From positions 31,720 through 95,719 of the forward strand of contig NZ_NVQF01000012.1 of the NCBI RefSeq assembly GCF_002592005.1: 64,000 nucleotides of DNA. The letters are read 5' to 3'. Made by a program: the position numbers and the translations under genes. Source of the DNA: Mycolicibacterium palauense. Its GTDB lineage: Bacteria > Actinomycetota > Actinomycetes > Mycobacteriales > Mycobacteriaceae. Positions 20,703 to 30,582 of this stretch are shown one piece after another; the first letter of the stretch is position 1, and each line of letters opens with the position of its first letter. A model generated the notes under the pieces. That model worked only from the letters and a program-made list of their open reading frames with translations. It had not been told where the DNA came from and did not search any database.

Positions 20703-20745
20703 GGCCTGCCGCCGAGCGGACCGGTGGCCCGGCCGGCGGCAGGCC
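20703..20745 (-). terminator. ssb terminator hairpin
   Basis: Perfect 11-bp arms GGCCTGCCGCC (20703-20713) and GGCGGCAGGCC (20735-20745) begin six bases after the ssb stop codon on the minus strand. No U-tract. Confidence 0.55.
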
Positions 20746-20751
20746 AGCCCG

Positions 20752-21366
20752 TCAGGCCGACAGCGGCAGCCCTTCGTCCGCGGGGTCCCCGGGGTCGTCG
20801 GGGCCGTTGTGGGCCCTGCCGGCGTCGCGGACGGGTCCGGGCTCGTCCCCACGTTCATCGCCGACGGCGACGGCGGGGATGAACGGATCGGTGGCGGCGT
20901 CGGTGGTGACGTCCGTGGCAACGTCGGTGGGGTCGTCCGTGGCGACATCGGTGGCGTCACCGCCGGGCACCGGACCGGCGTCGGCGGCCGCACCGTCCTC
21001 GGCCGCGGAGCGGGCGGGCCTGCTGACCTGGGCGGTGCAGCGGCCCAGGTCGGGCCCGACCGCGCTGGCCCGCAGTTCCAGCGAGCTGCGCGGCAGGCCT
21101 TCGCGATCGACGTATTCGCTGGTGTGCGCGACACCGGCGACCACCACGGGATCGCCCTTGGTCAGATGACCGGCCACGCCCGAGGCCAGCCTGCTCCAGC
21201 AGCTGACCGTCAGGTACAGCGACGTCCCCGCTTCCCAGTTGCCGTCGGGCAGGCGACGGCGGGTGTTGCTGGCCATCCGGAACCGCACGACCTGCTGGTC
21301 GCCGACATGGCGCAGGGTGGGGTCGGTGATGATCCGGCCGACGACGGTCAAGGGTGTCTCGAACAT
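20752..21366 (-). CDS. Single-stranded DNA-binding protein, second type (Rv2478c-like)
   Basis: 204 aa. OB-fold SSB domain at residues 1-110 (TVVGRIITDPTLRHVGDQQV, then YLTVSCWSRLASGVAGHLTKGDPVVVAG). A long acidic, Ala/Asp/Thr-rich tail follows (DVATDDPTDVATDVTTDAA). The tail does not end in the DDDIPF-type partner-binding tip of housekeeping SSB, so this is the paralogous SsbB type. Start at 21366 is preceded by AGAGGAAAC. Divergent from the small gene at 21543. Confidence 0.88.
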   Translation of the reverse strand: MFETPLTVVGRIITDPTLRHVGDQQVVRFRMASNTRRRLPDGNWEAGTSLYLTVSCWSRLASGVAGHLTKGDPVVVAGVAHTSEYVDREGLPRSSLELRASAVGPDLGRCTAQVSRPARSAAEDGAAADAGPVPGGDATDVATDDPTDVATDVTTDAATDPFIPAVAVGDERGDEPGPVRDAGRAHNGPDDPGDPADEGLPLSA

Positions 21367-21507
21367 GGGTGTTTCCTCTCGTACACAGTGCGGATGCGTG
21401 AGCCCATTGAGCAGCAGGCGGGCGACGTCCGAGCGGGGACCGGGCCTGCCACACACCGGTGCTGTGGACAGCGGCGCGACTGTGGAGAACCCGCCGGTGT
21501 GTAAATT

Positions 21508-21536
21508 TTGTGTTACGGGTCCGGCTTCAATATGCT
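21508..21536 (+). promoter_or_regulatory. SigA-type promoter giving a leaderless mRNA
   Basis: TTGTGT (21508-21513), 17-base spacer, TATGCT (21531-21536). The ATG of the next gene begins seven bases after the -10 box, so transcription probably starts at the first codon. Confidence 0.6.
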
Positions 21537-21542
21537 CGCCGT

Positions 21543-21935
21543 ATGCGAGACAAAGTCGTCTTCGCCGAGGTCGCACGGGTGCGTGAGCAGCTTCGCGACC
21601 GCGAGCAGATGCCGGAGATTTCCCCCATGGCGCTGGAGGTGCACGTTCGTGCCCTCGTCCGCACCGCCGAGAGCCCGTTCCCGGCCTTCGTGCCCGACCC
21701 CGTCCTCGACGACGTGGCACCGCCGCGGGTGGCGACCATGGCCGCCCTGGAGCTCTGCCTGTCCGGGCTGTGGGACCGCGCCTCCGACGGCTACGTGGTC
21801 TCCGATCTGGTGACCGTCGAGCGGCTGGCCCGCTCCGCGCTACGCCGCAACCTCACCTCGGCCGGCGCCCGCTCGGCCGCGCTGATCCGCCGCTCATGGC
21901 GGGCGCTGAATCGGGAGACCGTCGTTCCGCTGTAG
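21543..21935 (+). CDS. Small conserved helical protein of unknown function
   Basis: 130 aa, predicted mostly helical, soluble, basic C-terminus (RRNLTSAGARSAALIRRSWRAL). I do not recognise a family. The start at 21543 (MRDKVVFAEVARV) is supported by a promoter whose expected start site coincides with the ATG. Convergent with plsB2 (12-base gap) and divergent from ssb. The corresponding M. tuberculosis interval carries other genes (including an IS6110), so this is a variable slot. Confidence 0.65.
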   Translation: MRDKVVFAEVARVREQLRDREQMPEISPMALEVHVRALVRTAESPFPAFVPDPVLDDVAPPRVATMAALELCLSGLWDRASDGYVVSDLVTVERLARSALRRNLTSAGARSAALIRRSWRALNRETVVPL

Positions 21936-21947
21936 CCCGCGCGCCGG

Positions 21948-24308
21948 TCAGCTGGACGCCGCCGGGTGGCGCAGCGCGCCGTCGCGGATCATGAACTGCT
22001 CGCGGGCGAGATCGTTGATCAGGCGCATATCGCCGACGATGCCGCGCAACTCCGCCAGGAAGGCCCTGCGCCGCTCGGCCAGGTCGGCGGCGGGCTCCAT
22101 CAGATGTTGGTCCACGGCCACCTGCCGGGCGGTGGCGAACAGCAGAGCCGACACCGCTTCGTTGCTGTTGACCCTGGTCTGGGCGGCGTACTGGCGGCCG
22201 ATCCCCAGCGCGAGGGTGGTGAGGTCATTCAGGCTGACCTCGGTGGGCGCGTCGCACAGTACGTCGGCCACGATCTCGTAGGCCTCGAAGAACGGCCGCA
22301 GCATCGCAAACGACATCAACGGATGTTTCTCGCGCAGCAGCACGTTGATCTGTGCGGCGCCCTCGGCCACCCGGGATTCCCAGTCGGGGTGGTCGGACAT
22401 CTCGGTTTCCAGATGCTCGCGGAACGCCGCGGAATCGGCGAAGTAGAAATCGAACTTCAGCAGGTGTCGCAGCCGGAAAGCCTGCTCCCAGAACGCCTCC
22501 AACCGGTCACCGTCGGCCCGCGCCGCGTAGGCCAGCGCCAGCTCGACGATCGAGGTCTCCAGGAACGCATGGATCAGCGAGTTGCGGTAGAACGCCGCCT
22601 CGTGCTCGTTCTCGGGCGCGATCCGCCACACCGGTTCGCGCCCGCCGTCGATCCGGGTGACCGGGTGTCCGCCCGAGAGCGCGTCCAGCGCGGCCCGCAC
22701 CCCCTCCGGCGTGCGCAGCCGCACCATGCTCTCGGTCATCGGAGTGTCCCTGCGCTGCAGATAGTCCAGTGAATCCTGCACGGTGTGGTGAACCTGATTG
22801 ACGGTCAAGGCCACGCCCTGGGCGCTCAGCAACAGCGCCGACACCAACGCGGTGGCGTTGATGGGGGTGGCCTGCAGGATGCGCCAGGCCACCTCGAAGG
22901 CCATCTTCTGCAGGGCCAGCTTCTTGGCGTCGCCGTCCTGGGCGATCGCGCTGTGCGGGGCCCCGAGATACTCCGCCATCGACACCGCCGCGGGAAACCG
23001 GACGTAGATCTTGCCGAAATTGCGTTCGCCCTGGGCCTTGATGAAGTTGTAGAGCCAACTGAAGCCCTCGGGCGCCTTCTCCCCGCCCTTGGCGTAGTCG
23101 GCGTACTCGGCGGTCTCGTGCAGTTGGTCGAAGCTGATCGACACCGGCTGCAGCAGGATGTCGTCGCTGCGGCCGTCGAGGTAGGCGTCGGCCACGTAGC
23201 TGAGCAGACCGAGCTTGGGCGGCAACATCTTTCCCGTCCGCGACCGGGTGCCCTCGATGGACCAGCTCAGGTTGAACCGTTTGGCAACCAGGTAGCCCAC
23301 GTACTCCTTGAGCGAGTACTTGTAGAGCGCGTCGTCGCCGATGTTGCGGCGGATGAAGATCACCCCGGACCGCCGCAGCAGCGGACCCATGAAACCGAAC
23401 GACATGTTGATGCCGGCGAACAGATGCGCCCGCGGCAACCTGTTCTCCTGCAGGGCCACGGTCAGCACCGCGCTGTCCAGGTTGGAACGGTGTGACCACA
23501 GCATCACCGCCGGGTGGGCCTCCAGCGCCCGGCGCATCGCGTCGACCTGATCCTCGTCGTAGTCGATGTTGGGATCGAAGCCGCGGCTGTAGATGAACCG
23601 GGAGAACGTCGGGATGAGGTCCACGGAGAACCGGCTCCACCCGGTGGCCAACTCATCGAGAATCTCGCCGGCCGCCTCGACCGTGGCACCGGGGATACGC
23701 TCCAGGCCTTCCCGGAATCTGCTGGAGGCCAGCATCTCCGGTTTGATCAGGCGCGGCGACTTGTACTCGGGTCCCAGCAGCCGATACTCGATGCGCTCGA
23801 CCGCCAGGCTCGCGCGGCGCAGCACGAACCGGGCGAAATCCCGCGGGTTGTCCGCGACGGTCGTCTCGTGCCACTGCTTGCGCAGTTCTGCCACCGTGGC
23901 AGGCTCACCGGTCACCACCGCGGCGCGGGTGGGATCCCGCCGCAGGATGCGGCGCTGGATCAGCTCCGGCGGTCGATAGGTGTCGCGGCCCGAGAGCAGT
24001 CCCACGACCTTGACCCGGGTCGGCAGACCCGCCGGCACCCAGAACACCCGCACCGGCACCACGTTTCGGTCGTCGCCGGCCGCCAGGCCCTCGACCAGCT
24101 GAGCCACCACCCCCGGTGGCGGTTCCTGCCCGTCGACCGGGAGTTGCAGCACCTCGATGCGGCCCTCGGGATGCTCGCGGCGCTGCCGGGACAGCCAGGC
24201 GTTGAGCAGGTCGAGTTCGGCCGGTGAGGACACCGAGGCCAGTACCAGCGCGTCGTCGGAGGTGTCGAAGCAGGGCAGCTCGTCGGACCGGTCGGCTGCC
24301 TTGGTCAT
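21948..24308 (-). CDS. plsB2: Glycerol-3-phosphate 1-O-acyltransferase
   Basis: 786 aa membrane-associated GPAT that makes lysophosphatidate from glycerol-3-phosphate and acyl-CoA. Acyltransferase motif I is [12 protein letters not shown] (His-x4-Asp) near residue 276; motif [22 protein letters not shown] is near residue 350. The long N-terminal and C-terminal helical domains match the PlsB type. The ATG at 24308 overlaps the plsC stop (ATGA), so it is the last gene of a three-gene lipid operon. Confidence 0.95.
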   Translation of the reverse strand: MTKAADRSDELPCFDTSDDALVLASVSSPAELDLLNAWLSRQRREHPEGRIEVLQLPVDGQEPPPGVVAQLVEGLAAGDDRNVVPVRVFWVPAGLPTRVKVVGLLSGRDTYRPPELIQRRILRRDPTRAAVVTGEPATVAELRKQWHETTVADNPRDFARFVLRRASLAVERIEYRLLGPEYKSPRLIKPEMLASSRFREGLERIPGATVEAAGEILDELATGWSRFSVDLIPTFSRFIYSRGFDPNIDYDEDQVDAMRRALEAHPAVMLWSHRSNLDSAVLTVALQENRLPRAHLFAGINMSFGFMGPLLRRSGVIFIRRNIGDDALYKYSLKEYVGYLVAKRFNLSWSIEGTRSRTGKMLPPKLGLLSYVADAYLDGRSDDILLQPVSISFDQLHETAEYADYAKGGEKAPEGFSWLYNFIKAQGERNFGKIYVRFPAAVSMAEYLGAPHSAIAQDGDAKKLALQKMAFEVAWRILQATPINATALVSALLLSAQGVALTVNQVHHTVQDSLDYLQRRDTPMTESMVRLRTPEGVRAALDALSGGHPVTRIDGGREPVWRIAPENEHEAAFYRNSLIHAFLETSIVELALAYAARADGDRLEAFWEQAFRLRHLLKFDFYFADSAAFREHLETEMSDHPDWESRVAEGAAQINVLLREKHPLMSFAMLRPFFEAYEIVADVLCDAPTEVSLNDLTTLALGIGRQYAAQTRVNSNEAVSALLFATARQVAVDQHLMEPAADLAERRRAFLAELRGIVGDMRLINDLAREQFMIRDGALRHPAASS

Positions 24309-26017
24309 GACCCGCCCCTGATCTCTCCGTGGTCGAGAATCTGGGGCGCGCCATCCTCGTCTGCCGGCGCGACGGACCCGGTGTTCTCGGCCGGCGCCGG
24401 TGGGGACGGCGCCTCTGCCGTTTTCTTGGCGGCCGTTTTCTTGGCGGCCGTCTTCTTGGCGGCCGTCTTCTTAGCCGCCGTCTTCTTAGCCGCCGCCTTC
24501 TTAGCCGCCGCCTTCTTCGCGGGAGCCTTCTTGGCCGGCCGCAGGTAGGGTTCCAGTGCGGGCAGCTCCTCGACCGGCCAGTCCTTCAACGTGTCCAGAT
24601 AGAGCTGCCGGATTCCGGCGATGCGCTCGTTGAGATCCTCGACGCTCCAGTCCCCGACCGAGATCGGCGGGAACACCGCGACGTCCACGGTGCCCGGGTT
24701 CATCATCGACGAGTCGCGCGCGGCGATCACCTCCGCGTTGCGGATGACGACCGGGACGATCGGGATTCCGGCGGCCATCGCGAGGCGGAAGGGCCCCTTC
24801 TTGAACGGGCCGACCTCCACGGTGTCCAGCCGGGTGCCCTCGGGGGCCATGACGATGGACAGGCCCTTGCGGGCGAGGTCTTCCACCCGGTGCAGCGATT
24901 CCACCGCCGCGGTGGTGTCGTCGCGGTCGATGAACACCGCGTCCATCAGCTTGCCCAGCGTCCCGACCACCGGGTCGCTCTCCAGCTCCTTCTTGCCCAC
25001 CCCGGTGAAGTTGTGCCGCACCAACGCGCTGGTGATCACCGGGTCGAAATTGTTGCGGTGGTTGAAGATGAACACCGCCGGCCGTTGCGCGGTGAGGTTC
25101 TCGCGCCCGATCACGTTGAGATTGACCCCACTGGCGGCCAACAGTGCGGGCCCCCAGTTGCCGGTGAAGAAGTTGATGCCGCGGCGGCGGTTACGGGTCA
25201 GCAGACCCCACCCGACGGCTCCGGCGGCGATCGGGAACATCGAGCCCACCCCGACCAGCGTGCGCACCGCCCCGGTCAGACCGGTGCCGCCCCGGCTGGT
25301 GAACCGTGTGACGGGCCAACCGCGTTGGCGGGCAACGGCGGCCATCTTGCCCTCGGGGTTGGTGGGACGCGGATTGCCGACCAGGTACATCAGGGCGACG
25401 TCCTCGTCGCCGTCGGCGTAGAAGTAGCTCTGCCTGAGGTCGACGTCGTTGTCGGCGGCGAACTTCTGCACCGCGTTGGCCTTGCCCGGCCCCCACAGCA
25501 GCGGTTTGAGCACACCGCCGGTCAGGACACCGTTCTCGTCGATCTCGAACCGGTTGGTCAGCATGTTGGGGATTCCGAGGAATCGGGCCACCGGTTCGAC
25601 CTGGATGGTCAGTGCCGACGAGCTCAGGCACACCGTGTGGCCCTGTTCCATGTGGGCGCGCACGAGTTCGCGCATCTCCGGGTAGATGCGGGACTCGATC
25701 TTCTGGCGGAACAGCCGCTCGCCCATCTCGTCGAGGTCGGTCAGCGCGCGGCCGCGCATCGCCCGCGACGCCGCGGTGATCAGGTCCTCGAACTCCGAAC
25801 GGCCCAGTCGATGGTTCAGACCCGCCTGGATCATGCCGATGAAGTCGCCGATACCCAGCTGGCGGCTCAGGAACTGCTCCTGGGTCAGAATCACCCCGGT
25901 GAACCCGGCCACCAGCGTTCCGTCCAGGTCGAAGAACGCGCCGATGTGCGGCCCGGGCGCACTGGCCTTGACTTCGGCGACCGACCCGGGCAGGCGCATG
26001 TCGCGTGGCTCGGTCAT
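24305..26017 (-). CDS. plsC: HAD-IB phosphatase / lysophosphatidic acid acyltransferase fusion with a Lys-Ala repeat tail
   Basis: 570 aa. N-terminal HAD-IB hydrolase ([11 protein letters not shown] near residue 28; later [11 protein letters not shown]). The C-terminal PlsC domain has [13 protein letters not shown] (His-x4-Asp, about residue 316) and MAPEGTR. The last 75 residues are a tail of repeated [10 protein letters not shown] units followed by a Pro-rich end. Family knowledge: it makes phosphatidate, and the HAD domain could dephosphorylate a lipid phosphate intermediate. Start at 26017 overlaps the upstream DGAT stop (ATGA). An upstream open stretch to 26197 is the shadow of that gene. 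Confidence 0.92.
   Translation of the reverse strand: MTEPRDMRLPGSVAEVKASAPGPHIGAFFDLDGTLVAGFTGVILTQEQFLSRQLGIGDFIGMIQAGLNHRLGRSEFEDLITAASRAMRGRALTDLDEMGERLFRQKIESRIYPEMRELVRAHMEQGHTVCLSSSALTIQVEPVARFLGIPNMLTNRFEIDENGVLTGGVLKPLLWGPGKANAVQKFAADNDVDLRQSYFYADGDEDVALMYLVGNPRPTNPEGKMAAVARQRGWPVTRFTSRGGTGLTGAVRTLVGVGSMFPIAAGAVGWGLLTRNRRRGINFFTGNWGPALLAASGVNLNVIGRENLTAQRPAVFIFNHRNNFDPVITSALVRHNFTGVGKKELESDPVVGTLGKLMDAVFIDRDDTTAAVESLHRVEDLARKGLSIVMAPEGTRLDTVEVGPFKKGPFRLAMAAGIPIVPVVIRNAEVIAARDSSMMNPGTVDVAVFPPISVGDWSVEDLNERIAGIRQLYLDTLKDWPVEELPALEPYLRPAKKAPAKKAAAKKAAAKKTAAKKTAAKKTAAKKTAAKKTAEAPSPPAPAENTGSVAPADEDGAPQILDHGEIRGGS
24420..24534. repeat. 15-bp in-frame tandem repeat coding the AAKK tail of PlsC
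   Basis: About seven 15-base units (TTCTTGGCGGCCGTY and variants on the plus strand) encode Lys-Lys-(Thr/Ala)-Ala-Ala pentapeptides. Unit length is a multiple of three, so copy number can vary without frameshift. Confidence 0.8.
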
Positions 26018-27495
26018 ACCTGCACCCCTTCCGGATCGGGCCTCCCGACATCGGCGGGACAACAGGCCGCGGGCACGGCCGTCGGGGCTGGGGCGCCGGC
26101 CAGCGCCAGCACCTCGTCGAACCCGGCCTTGAGGCATCGCGCGAAGAGTTCCTCGTCGGTCACCGAGGCCCGGTCGTAGCGGGCGCTGACGGTGCACCAG
26201 CCGCCGCGGGACACCAGCACCACCATCATCGCGATACCCGGTAGTGGACCAATACCATACTGCCGCAACACTTTCGAACCCGCAATGAAGGTGTCCCCCT
26301 GATAGACCGGAACGTTGCTGGCCTGCACGTCGGAGCCGATCACCGACCCCGTCATGGCCTCCAGGACCGCGTCGGGCAGCAGCGACAGGATCGGCGCCAC
26401 CGCCCCGATGACGTCGAGGGCGGCCTCGTCACGCCGGTGCGTCATCTGCGATCGAATCTTCTTGATGCGTTTGGCCGGGTCCGCGGTACCGATCGGCGCG
26501 GCCAGATTCACCCCGGCGAACCGGTTTCCCCCCGCGGGGTCGGAATCGTGACGCAGATTCACCGGCACCGCCATCGGCAGCGTCGCGATCGGCACGCCGA
26601 GCGCCTCGTGGTAGAGCCGCAGGGCGGCACTGACCCCGGCCAGATAGGCGTCGTTGATCGACCCGCCGGCCGCCTTGGCCGCGCGGTGCAGATCCGACAG
26701 TTTCATGTCGACCGCCTCGGTGCGCGAGGACAGGCTGCGCCGCATCAGCAACGGCGAGGGTTCGGCGGCCCGGCGCATCACCCGGGCGCCCGACTGGGCG
26801 TATCCGAGGACACCGCTGAACGCCCCTGCGGGGTTGCCGAACACCTTGCCCGCCGCCCCGACAGCGCCCACCACCGCGCCGCGCACCCCACCGAGCAGCG
26901 AAGCCGGAAGGTGGTTGAGGCCCTGGCGCATCAGGTCGTTGGCCGACAGGTCCTCCGGGATGGGGAGCGGCGGCGTGGGCCGCGGGTCCGGTTCGCGCTC
27001 CAGGTCGTAGAGCTGGGCGAACATCTCCACTCCCCCGACACCGTCGGTGACGGCGTGGCTCAGATGCAGCAGCTGCGCCGAACGCCCCCCCGGCAGACCC
27101 TCGATCAGCGTGGCGCTCCACAGGGGCCGGCTGATGTCCAGCGGCGACTGCAGCGTGACCTCGGCAAGGTCGAGTACCTGACGCAGCGTGGCGGGCTCGG
27201 GTACCCGCACCCGACGCACGTGAAAATCGAGGTTGAAGTCGGGATCGACGACCCAGCGCGGAGCCGCGGTCGGCAGTGTCGGCATGACGACCTTCTGCCG
27301 CAGCCGGCGGATGGCGCGCGAGGCGTTCTCGAAGTTGGTCCGGTAGGTCTCCCAGTCCGGGGTGCTGTCCAGCAGTTCCAGCGCCATGACGCCCGAGCGG
27401 GTCCGTGGATTGGCCTCGCCGCGGTGTAGCAGCTGATCGACCGCGCCCAGTTCGTCGGGCGAGGTGGAAACACCCGGCTCAGTCACCGCTGACAC
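26014..27495 (-). CDS. Wax ester synthase / diacylglycerol acyltransferase (Rv2484c-like)
   Basis: 493 aa WS/DGAT. The condensing motif is LSHAVTDG near residue 148 (His-x3-Asp-Gly; the usual first His of HHxxxDG is Ser, as in several mycobacterial paralogues). The PLW motif ([10 protein letters not shown]) precedes it and a C-terminal [14 protein letters not shown] segment follows. Catalyses acyl transfer from acyl-CoA to diacylglycerol or fatty alcohol for storage lipid. First gene of the operon ending in plsB2, which adds acyltransferases for the earlier glycerolipid steps. GTG start at 27495 (or GTG at 27486). Confidence 0.9.
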   Translation of the reverse strand: MSAVTEPGVSTSPDELGAVDQLLHRGEANPRTRSGVMALELLDSTPDWETYRTNFENASRAIRRLRQKVVMPTLPTAAPRWVVDPDFNLDFHVRRVRVPEPATLRQVLDLAEVTLQSPLDISRPLWSATLIEGLPGGRSAQLLHLSHAVTDGVGGVEMFAQLYDLEREPDPRPTPPLPIPEDLSANDLMRQGLNHLPASLLGGVRGAVVGAVGAAGKVFGNPAGAFSGVLGYAQSGARVMRRAAEPSPLLMRRSLSSRTEAVDMKLSDLHRAAKAAGGSINDAYLAGVSAALRLYHEALGVPIATLPMAVPVNLRHDSDPAGGNRFAGVNLAAPIGTADPAKRIKKIRSQMTHRRDEAALDVIGAVAPILSLLPDAVLEAMTGSVIGSDVQASNVPVYQGDTFIAGSKVLRQYGIGPLPGIAMMVVLVSRGGWCTVSARYDRASVTDEELFARCLKAGFDEVLALAGAPAPTAVPAACCPADVGRPDPEGVQV

Positions 27496-27701
27496 CGCCC
27501 CGCATCCCGCACGTCACCGCCGCCCTTTCCCGTCTGGTCCCGTGTGACCCGTCGTCGCCCCAAATACGCTAGTCTGCGCGCACCCGGGCGGGAGCCGATT
27601 GTCCGGATCTGGGGCGCGTCGCCCGGGATGCCCCGCAACGGCACCCCGGTGTGCTCCGAAAAGAGATGGCACACCCGGCAATTGACCGCAGCCTGCCCCG
27701 C

Positions 27702-28955
27702 TCAGCTGGCCGAGCTGGTGTGCAGCTGGGTCCCGTCCAGGCACATCCCGGCGTATCGGCCGTAGACCGTTCCCAGGAACCGGGCCACCCCCTCGGCGAC
27801 GGTCTGGGACCGCACCGTGGCCATCGTGTCGAAGGCGTGGTGGGCGTTGGGCAGCTCGGCGTGGCCGATCGTCGACGCGCCCGCCCGGCGCAGGGCGGCG
27901 ACGAAGGACTCCGCCTGCCGGCTCGGGATCACCGCGTCGTCCCGGCCGTGCAGCACCAGGAAGGGCGGCGCGTCGCGGTGCACGTGGGTGATCGGCGAGG
28001 CCGCCTCGTAGATGTCGCGGCTGTCGGCCAGCCGCGCCCGCAGCACGAACTGCTCGAGGAACGGCATCATCAGGTCGTGCATGTTGTCGGTGTCGGTGAG
28101 GTCGTAGACGCCGTAGTGCGGGACGACGGCCTGAACGCTGGTGTCGGCGGTCTCGAATCCCGGCTGCAACCGGCGATCACCGGCGGTGAGCGCGGCCAGT
28201 GACCCCAGGTGCGCGCCGGCCGACCCGCCGGTGACGGCGATGAAGTCGGGATCGCCGCCGAACTCGGTGATATGGCGGCGTACCCAGGCGACGGCCCGCT
28301 TGACGTCGATCAGATGCTGCGGCCACGGAGCGAACGGGCTGCGGCTGTAGTTGATGGTCACGCAGATCCAGCCCAGCTCGGCCATCCGGTTCATCAACGG
28401 GTAGGCCTGGCCGCGCTTCTCGCTGATCGCCCAGGCTCCCCCGGGGATCTGCAGCAGCACCGGGGCGCGGTGCGCCTCGGGCAGGCCCGGTCGCCGCCAG
28501 ATGTCGAGCAGGTGATCGCGTCCGGCGGGCCCGTAGGCGATGTTGGTAGTCTCGGCCGTGTAGCGGCGCCGCTGCCGGGTGGCGTCGATCAGCCTGGAGG
28601 CGGGCAGGCGCAGCGACGGGTCCGGGGCCAGCGGATGGTGCACACCGTCGAGGTACTGCCGGCCGAAGACCTCCCGCAACGCGGTGTCGAGCACCTCCGC
28701 CGAACGCTGCGCGGCCAGCCCGCTGACCAGCCGGTCCAGCGGCGGAGCACCCACGGTGCCCAGCGCGTGGCCGGCCAGTACCTGCAGCGGGAACTCGGTG
28801 GTGGCCCACCCCAGCACCCAGGCGGCCAGGCGCGGGGATCCGCGCAGCAGCAGGCCCGCGGCCCGCGAGAACGCGGCCGGGTCCGCGGCGACCTGCCGGC
28901 CCCACCGGGCCCCCACACCCAGGTATCGCAACGCGGTGTCGGCGGCCAGGCTCAT
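27702..28955 (-). CDS. lipQ: Alpha/beta-hydrolase esterase (LipQ-like)
   Basis: 417 aa carboxylesterase of the hormone-sensitive-lipase-like family. The oxyanion segment LLQIPGGAWAIS replaces HGGG with PGGAW. The nucleophile elbow is GGSAGAH near residue 250 and the acid/base pair is in HGRDDAVIP and NAHHAFD. A 100-residue N-terminal helical region precedes the catalytic domain. Start at the ATG at 28955. Position next to the WS/DGAT gene matches Rv2485c, which supports the name. Confidence 0.85.
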   Translation of the reverse strand: MSLAADTALRYLGVGARWGRQVAADPAAFSRAAGLLLRGSPRLAAWVLGWATTEFPLQVLAGHALGTVGAPPLDRLVSGLAAQRSAEVLDTALREVFGRQYLDGVHHPLAPDPSLRLPASRLIDATRQRRRYTAETTNIAYGPAGRDHLLDIWRRPGLPEAHRAPVLLQIPGGAWAISEKRGQAYPLMNRMAELGWICVTINYSRSPFAPWPQHLIDVKRAVAWVRRHITEFGGDPDFIAVTGGSAGAHLGSLAALTAGDRRLQPGFETADTSVQAVVPHYGVYDLTDTDNMHDLMMPFLEQFVLRARLADSRDIYEAASPITHVHRDAPPFLVLHGRDDAVIPSRQAESFVAALRRAGASTIGHAELPNAHHAFDTMATVRSQTVAEGVARFLGTVYGRYAGMCLDGTQLHTSSAS

Positions 28956-29147
28956 CGGCGTTGCCACTCCTTGCAGGTCGTTCGCGCGGATCTTCGTCGC
29001 CCGGCGCGAGGCGGCCGCCGGGTACCCGGCTGTGCCGCCGGTCACACTTTAACGAATCCAGATTCCGGCTTCGCCGATTTCGCGGCCCGCGCGTGGCACG
29101 GTCGGACCGGGCGTCCCGAGGGTCTTCGTTAAACTGACCTGCGCGTT

Positions 29148-29220
29148 GCCCCCGTAGCTCAGCGGATAGAGCGCCCGCCTTCTAAGCGGTTGGTCGCAGG
29201 TTCGATCCCTGCCGGGGGCG
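29148..29220 (+). tRNA. tRNA-Arg (anticodon UCU)
   Basis: 73 nt cloverleaf: acceptor GCCCCCG pairs with CGGGGGC before discriminator G; D-arm contains AGCTCAGCGGATAGAGC; the anticodon loop reads CTTCTAA, giving TCT; the T-arm is GCAGGTTCGATCCCTGC. No encoded CCA. The 3' end is duplicated as the 15-bp target repeat of the adjoining insertion sequence, so the gene remains intact. Confidence 0.95.
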
Positions 29221-29223
29221 CTG
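29209..29223. repeat. Target-site duplication, left copy
   Basis: CTGCCGGGGGCGCTG, the last 12 bases of the tRNA plus three. Repeated exactly at 30535-30549 on the other side of the insertion sequence. Confidence 0.85.
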
Positions 29224-30534
29224 TGTGATGTCCCGGGACACCGTTGACAGGTGTCCCGGGACATTGTTTACACCTGGGGTCTGTTTGTGGGGGAGTTTCC
29301 GGGTTTTACGCCGCGTGGTTGGTAGTCGCGGGTGGCGTCGAGGGTGAGTTTGCGGATCAGGTGTCCGGTGTCATGGTGGATGACGCGGATGTCGAGGTCG
29401 TTGATCAGTACCGTGACTTTGGTTCCACGCAGGTGTTTGGACAGTCCGATGTGGTGTAGCCGGCTGTTGTAGCGGATGGTGATCGAGCCGCCTTTGTCGA
29501 TACGGTCGGTGCGCACGCGGTAGTGCGGGGGGATCTGGTAGCCGGTGGGGATCGCCTTGGGTCGGCTGTCGTAGGCCTGTTGTGGAGTGCGTCGGCGCAG
29601 GGCGCGGTGGGGTCGTTTGGTGTTGTAGTAGCCGGTGAAGGTGTCGAGCTGGGTTTGTAGGTCGGCCAGGGTTTCTGCGGGGGGTTGGGCGCGCAGGTAT
29701 CTCTTGTGGGTCTGGTGGAAGCGTTCGACCTTGCCGCAGGTCTGCGGGTGATAGGGGCGGCAGTGGTCGTAGCGGATGCCGAGCTCGCCCAGGATGATCC
29801 CAGGGTGGTGCGGCCGTGGCCGCGTTGTCGGGCGGTGAAGATGGCGCCGTTGTCGGTGAGCAGGCCCGCTGGGGTTCCCCAGGTGGCGATCGCGGCCAGG
29901 AAGGTGTCCACGACGTCGGGGCCGGTGGTGATGGTGCGGGCGTGGCTGGCGATGGCCACCCGGGAGTGGTCGTCGATGATGTCGAGGATCTCCACGGTGG
30001 TGCCGTCGGCGGTGTGCCAGTGGGTGACGTCGGCTTGCCAGCGTTGGTTGGGTTGTTCGGCTTCAAAGCGTATCCACGAGGAGCGGGGCCTTTTGTGGGG
30101 TTGGGGTGTGACGAAGCCGCGTCGGGACAATACGCGCCAGATCGTTGATACAGCAGGTGCTTTCGGTATGTCGGGGTCGCGGTTGAGGTGTTCGGCGATG
30201 GTGGCCGCGCCGGCGTCGTAGTCGGCTTTGGTCAGCGTCTTGCGCAGCAGGACGATCTTTTCTTCGACGTCGTGGTCGACGGCGTTGGGATGGTGATGAG
30301 GTTTTCGTGAGCGTGGCTCGAACGCTGCGGGGCCCTCGGTCTCGTAGCGTTTGACCAGTTGCTGGACCCAGTAGCGGGAGACGTCGTAGTCGCGGGCGAC
30401 TTCGCTTTTGCTGCGTCCTTCCACCACGACGGCGGCGATGACGAGCTGGGCCTTGGACATGGCCGACCTCCCCGGTGCAACGAGGTGTCAACTATGTCCC
30501 GGGACAACTGCCAACTATGTCCTGAAATCAGACA
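29224..30534 (-). mobile_element. IS481-family insertion sequence inserted at the tRNA-Arg 3' end
   Basis: 1311 bp. It is bounded by imperfect inverted repeats of about 51 bases (29224-29274 and 30484-30534; roughly 38 matching positions) that start with TGT and end with ACA. The inner parts share TGTCCCGGGACA, which occurs twice in the left end. Flanked by perfect 15-bp direct repeats. It carries one transposase gene of IS481 type that is broken by a frameshift, so the copy is probably immobile. Confidence 0.88.
29268..30460 (-). pseudogene. IS481-family transposase, frameshifted
   Basis: N-terminal helix-turn-helix (SKSEVARDYDVSRYWVQQLV) and DDE integrase core. The first two acidic residues (WQADVTHWH, LLTDNGAIF) are in one frame. 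The third (CGKVERFHQTHKRY) and the whole C-terminus to the TAA at 29268 are in another. Frames switch near 29798; one missing base in CTGGGATCATCC explains it. There is no slippery heptamer there and IS481 elements do not need frameshifting, so it is read as inactivated. The stop codon lies inside the left terminal repeat. Confidence 0.85.
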
Positions 30535-30549
30535 CTGCCGGGGGCGCTG
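30535..30549. repeat. Target-site duplication, right copy, followed by a third partial copy
   Basis: Exact copy of 29209-29223. CTGCCGGGGGC recurs at 30547-30557, so the tRNA 3'-end sequence appears twice in tandem to the right of the element. Confidence 0.85.
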
Positions 30550-30582
30550 CCGGGGGCATCAACTCCACGGCCGTGTGAGGCC

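Larger units (their letters stand above)
20437..20751. other. Intergenic region between ettA and ssb: repeats and hairpins, no gene
   Basis: 315 bases with no convincing coding frame. It contains two copies of a 22-bp element (20556-20577, 20640-20661), a GC-rich hairpin (20662-20692) and the ssb terminator (20703-20745). It must hold the ettA promoter. Confidence 0.7.

Noticed and set aside
29795..29803. Programmed frameshift in the IS transposase.
   Set aside because: No slippery heptamer or downstream structure, and IS481 transposases are normally a single frame; a one-base deletion is simpler.
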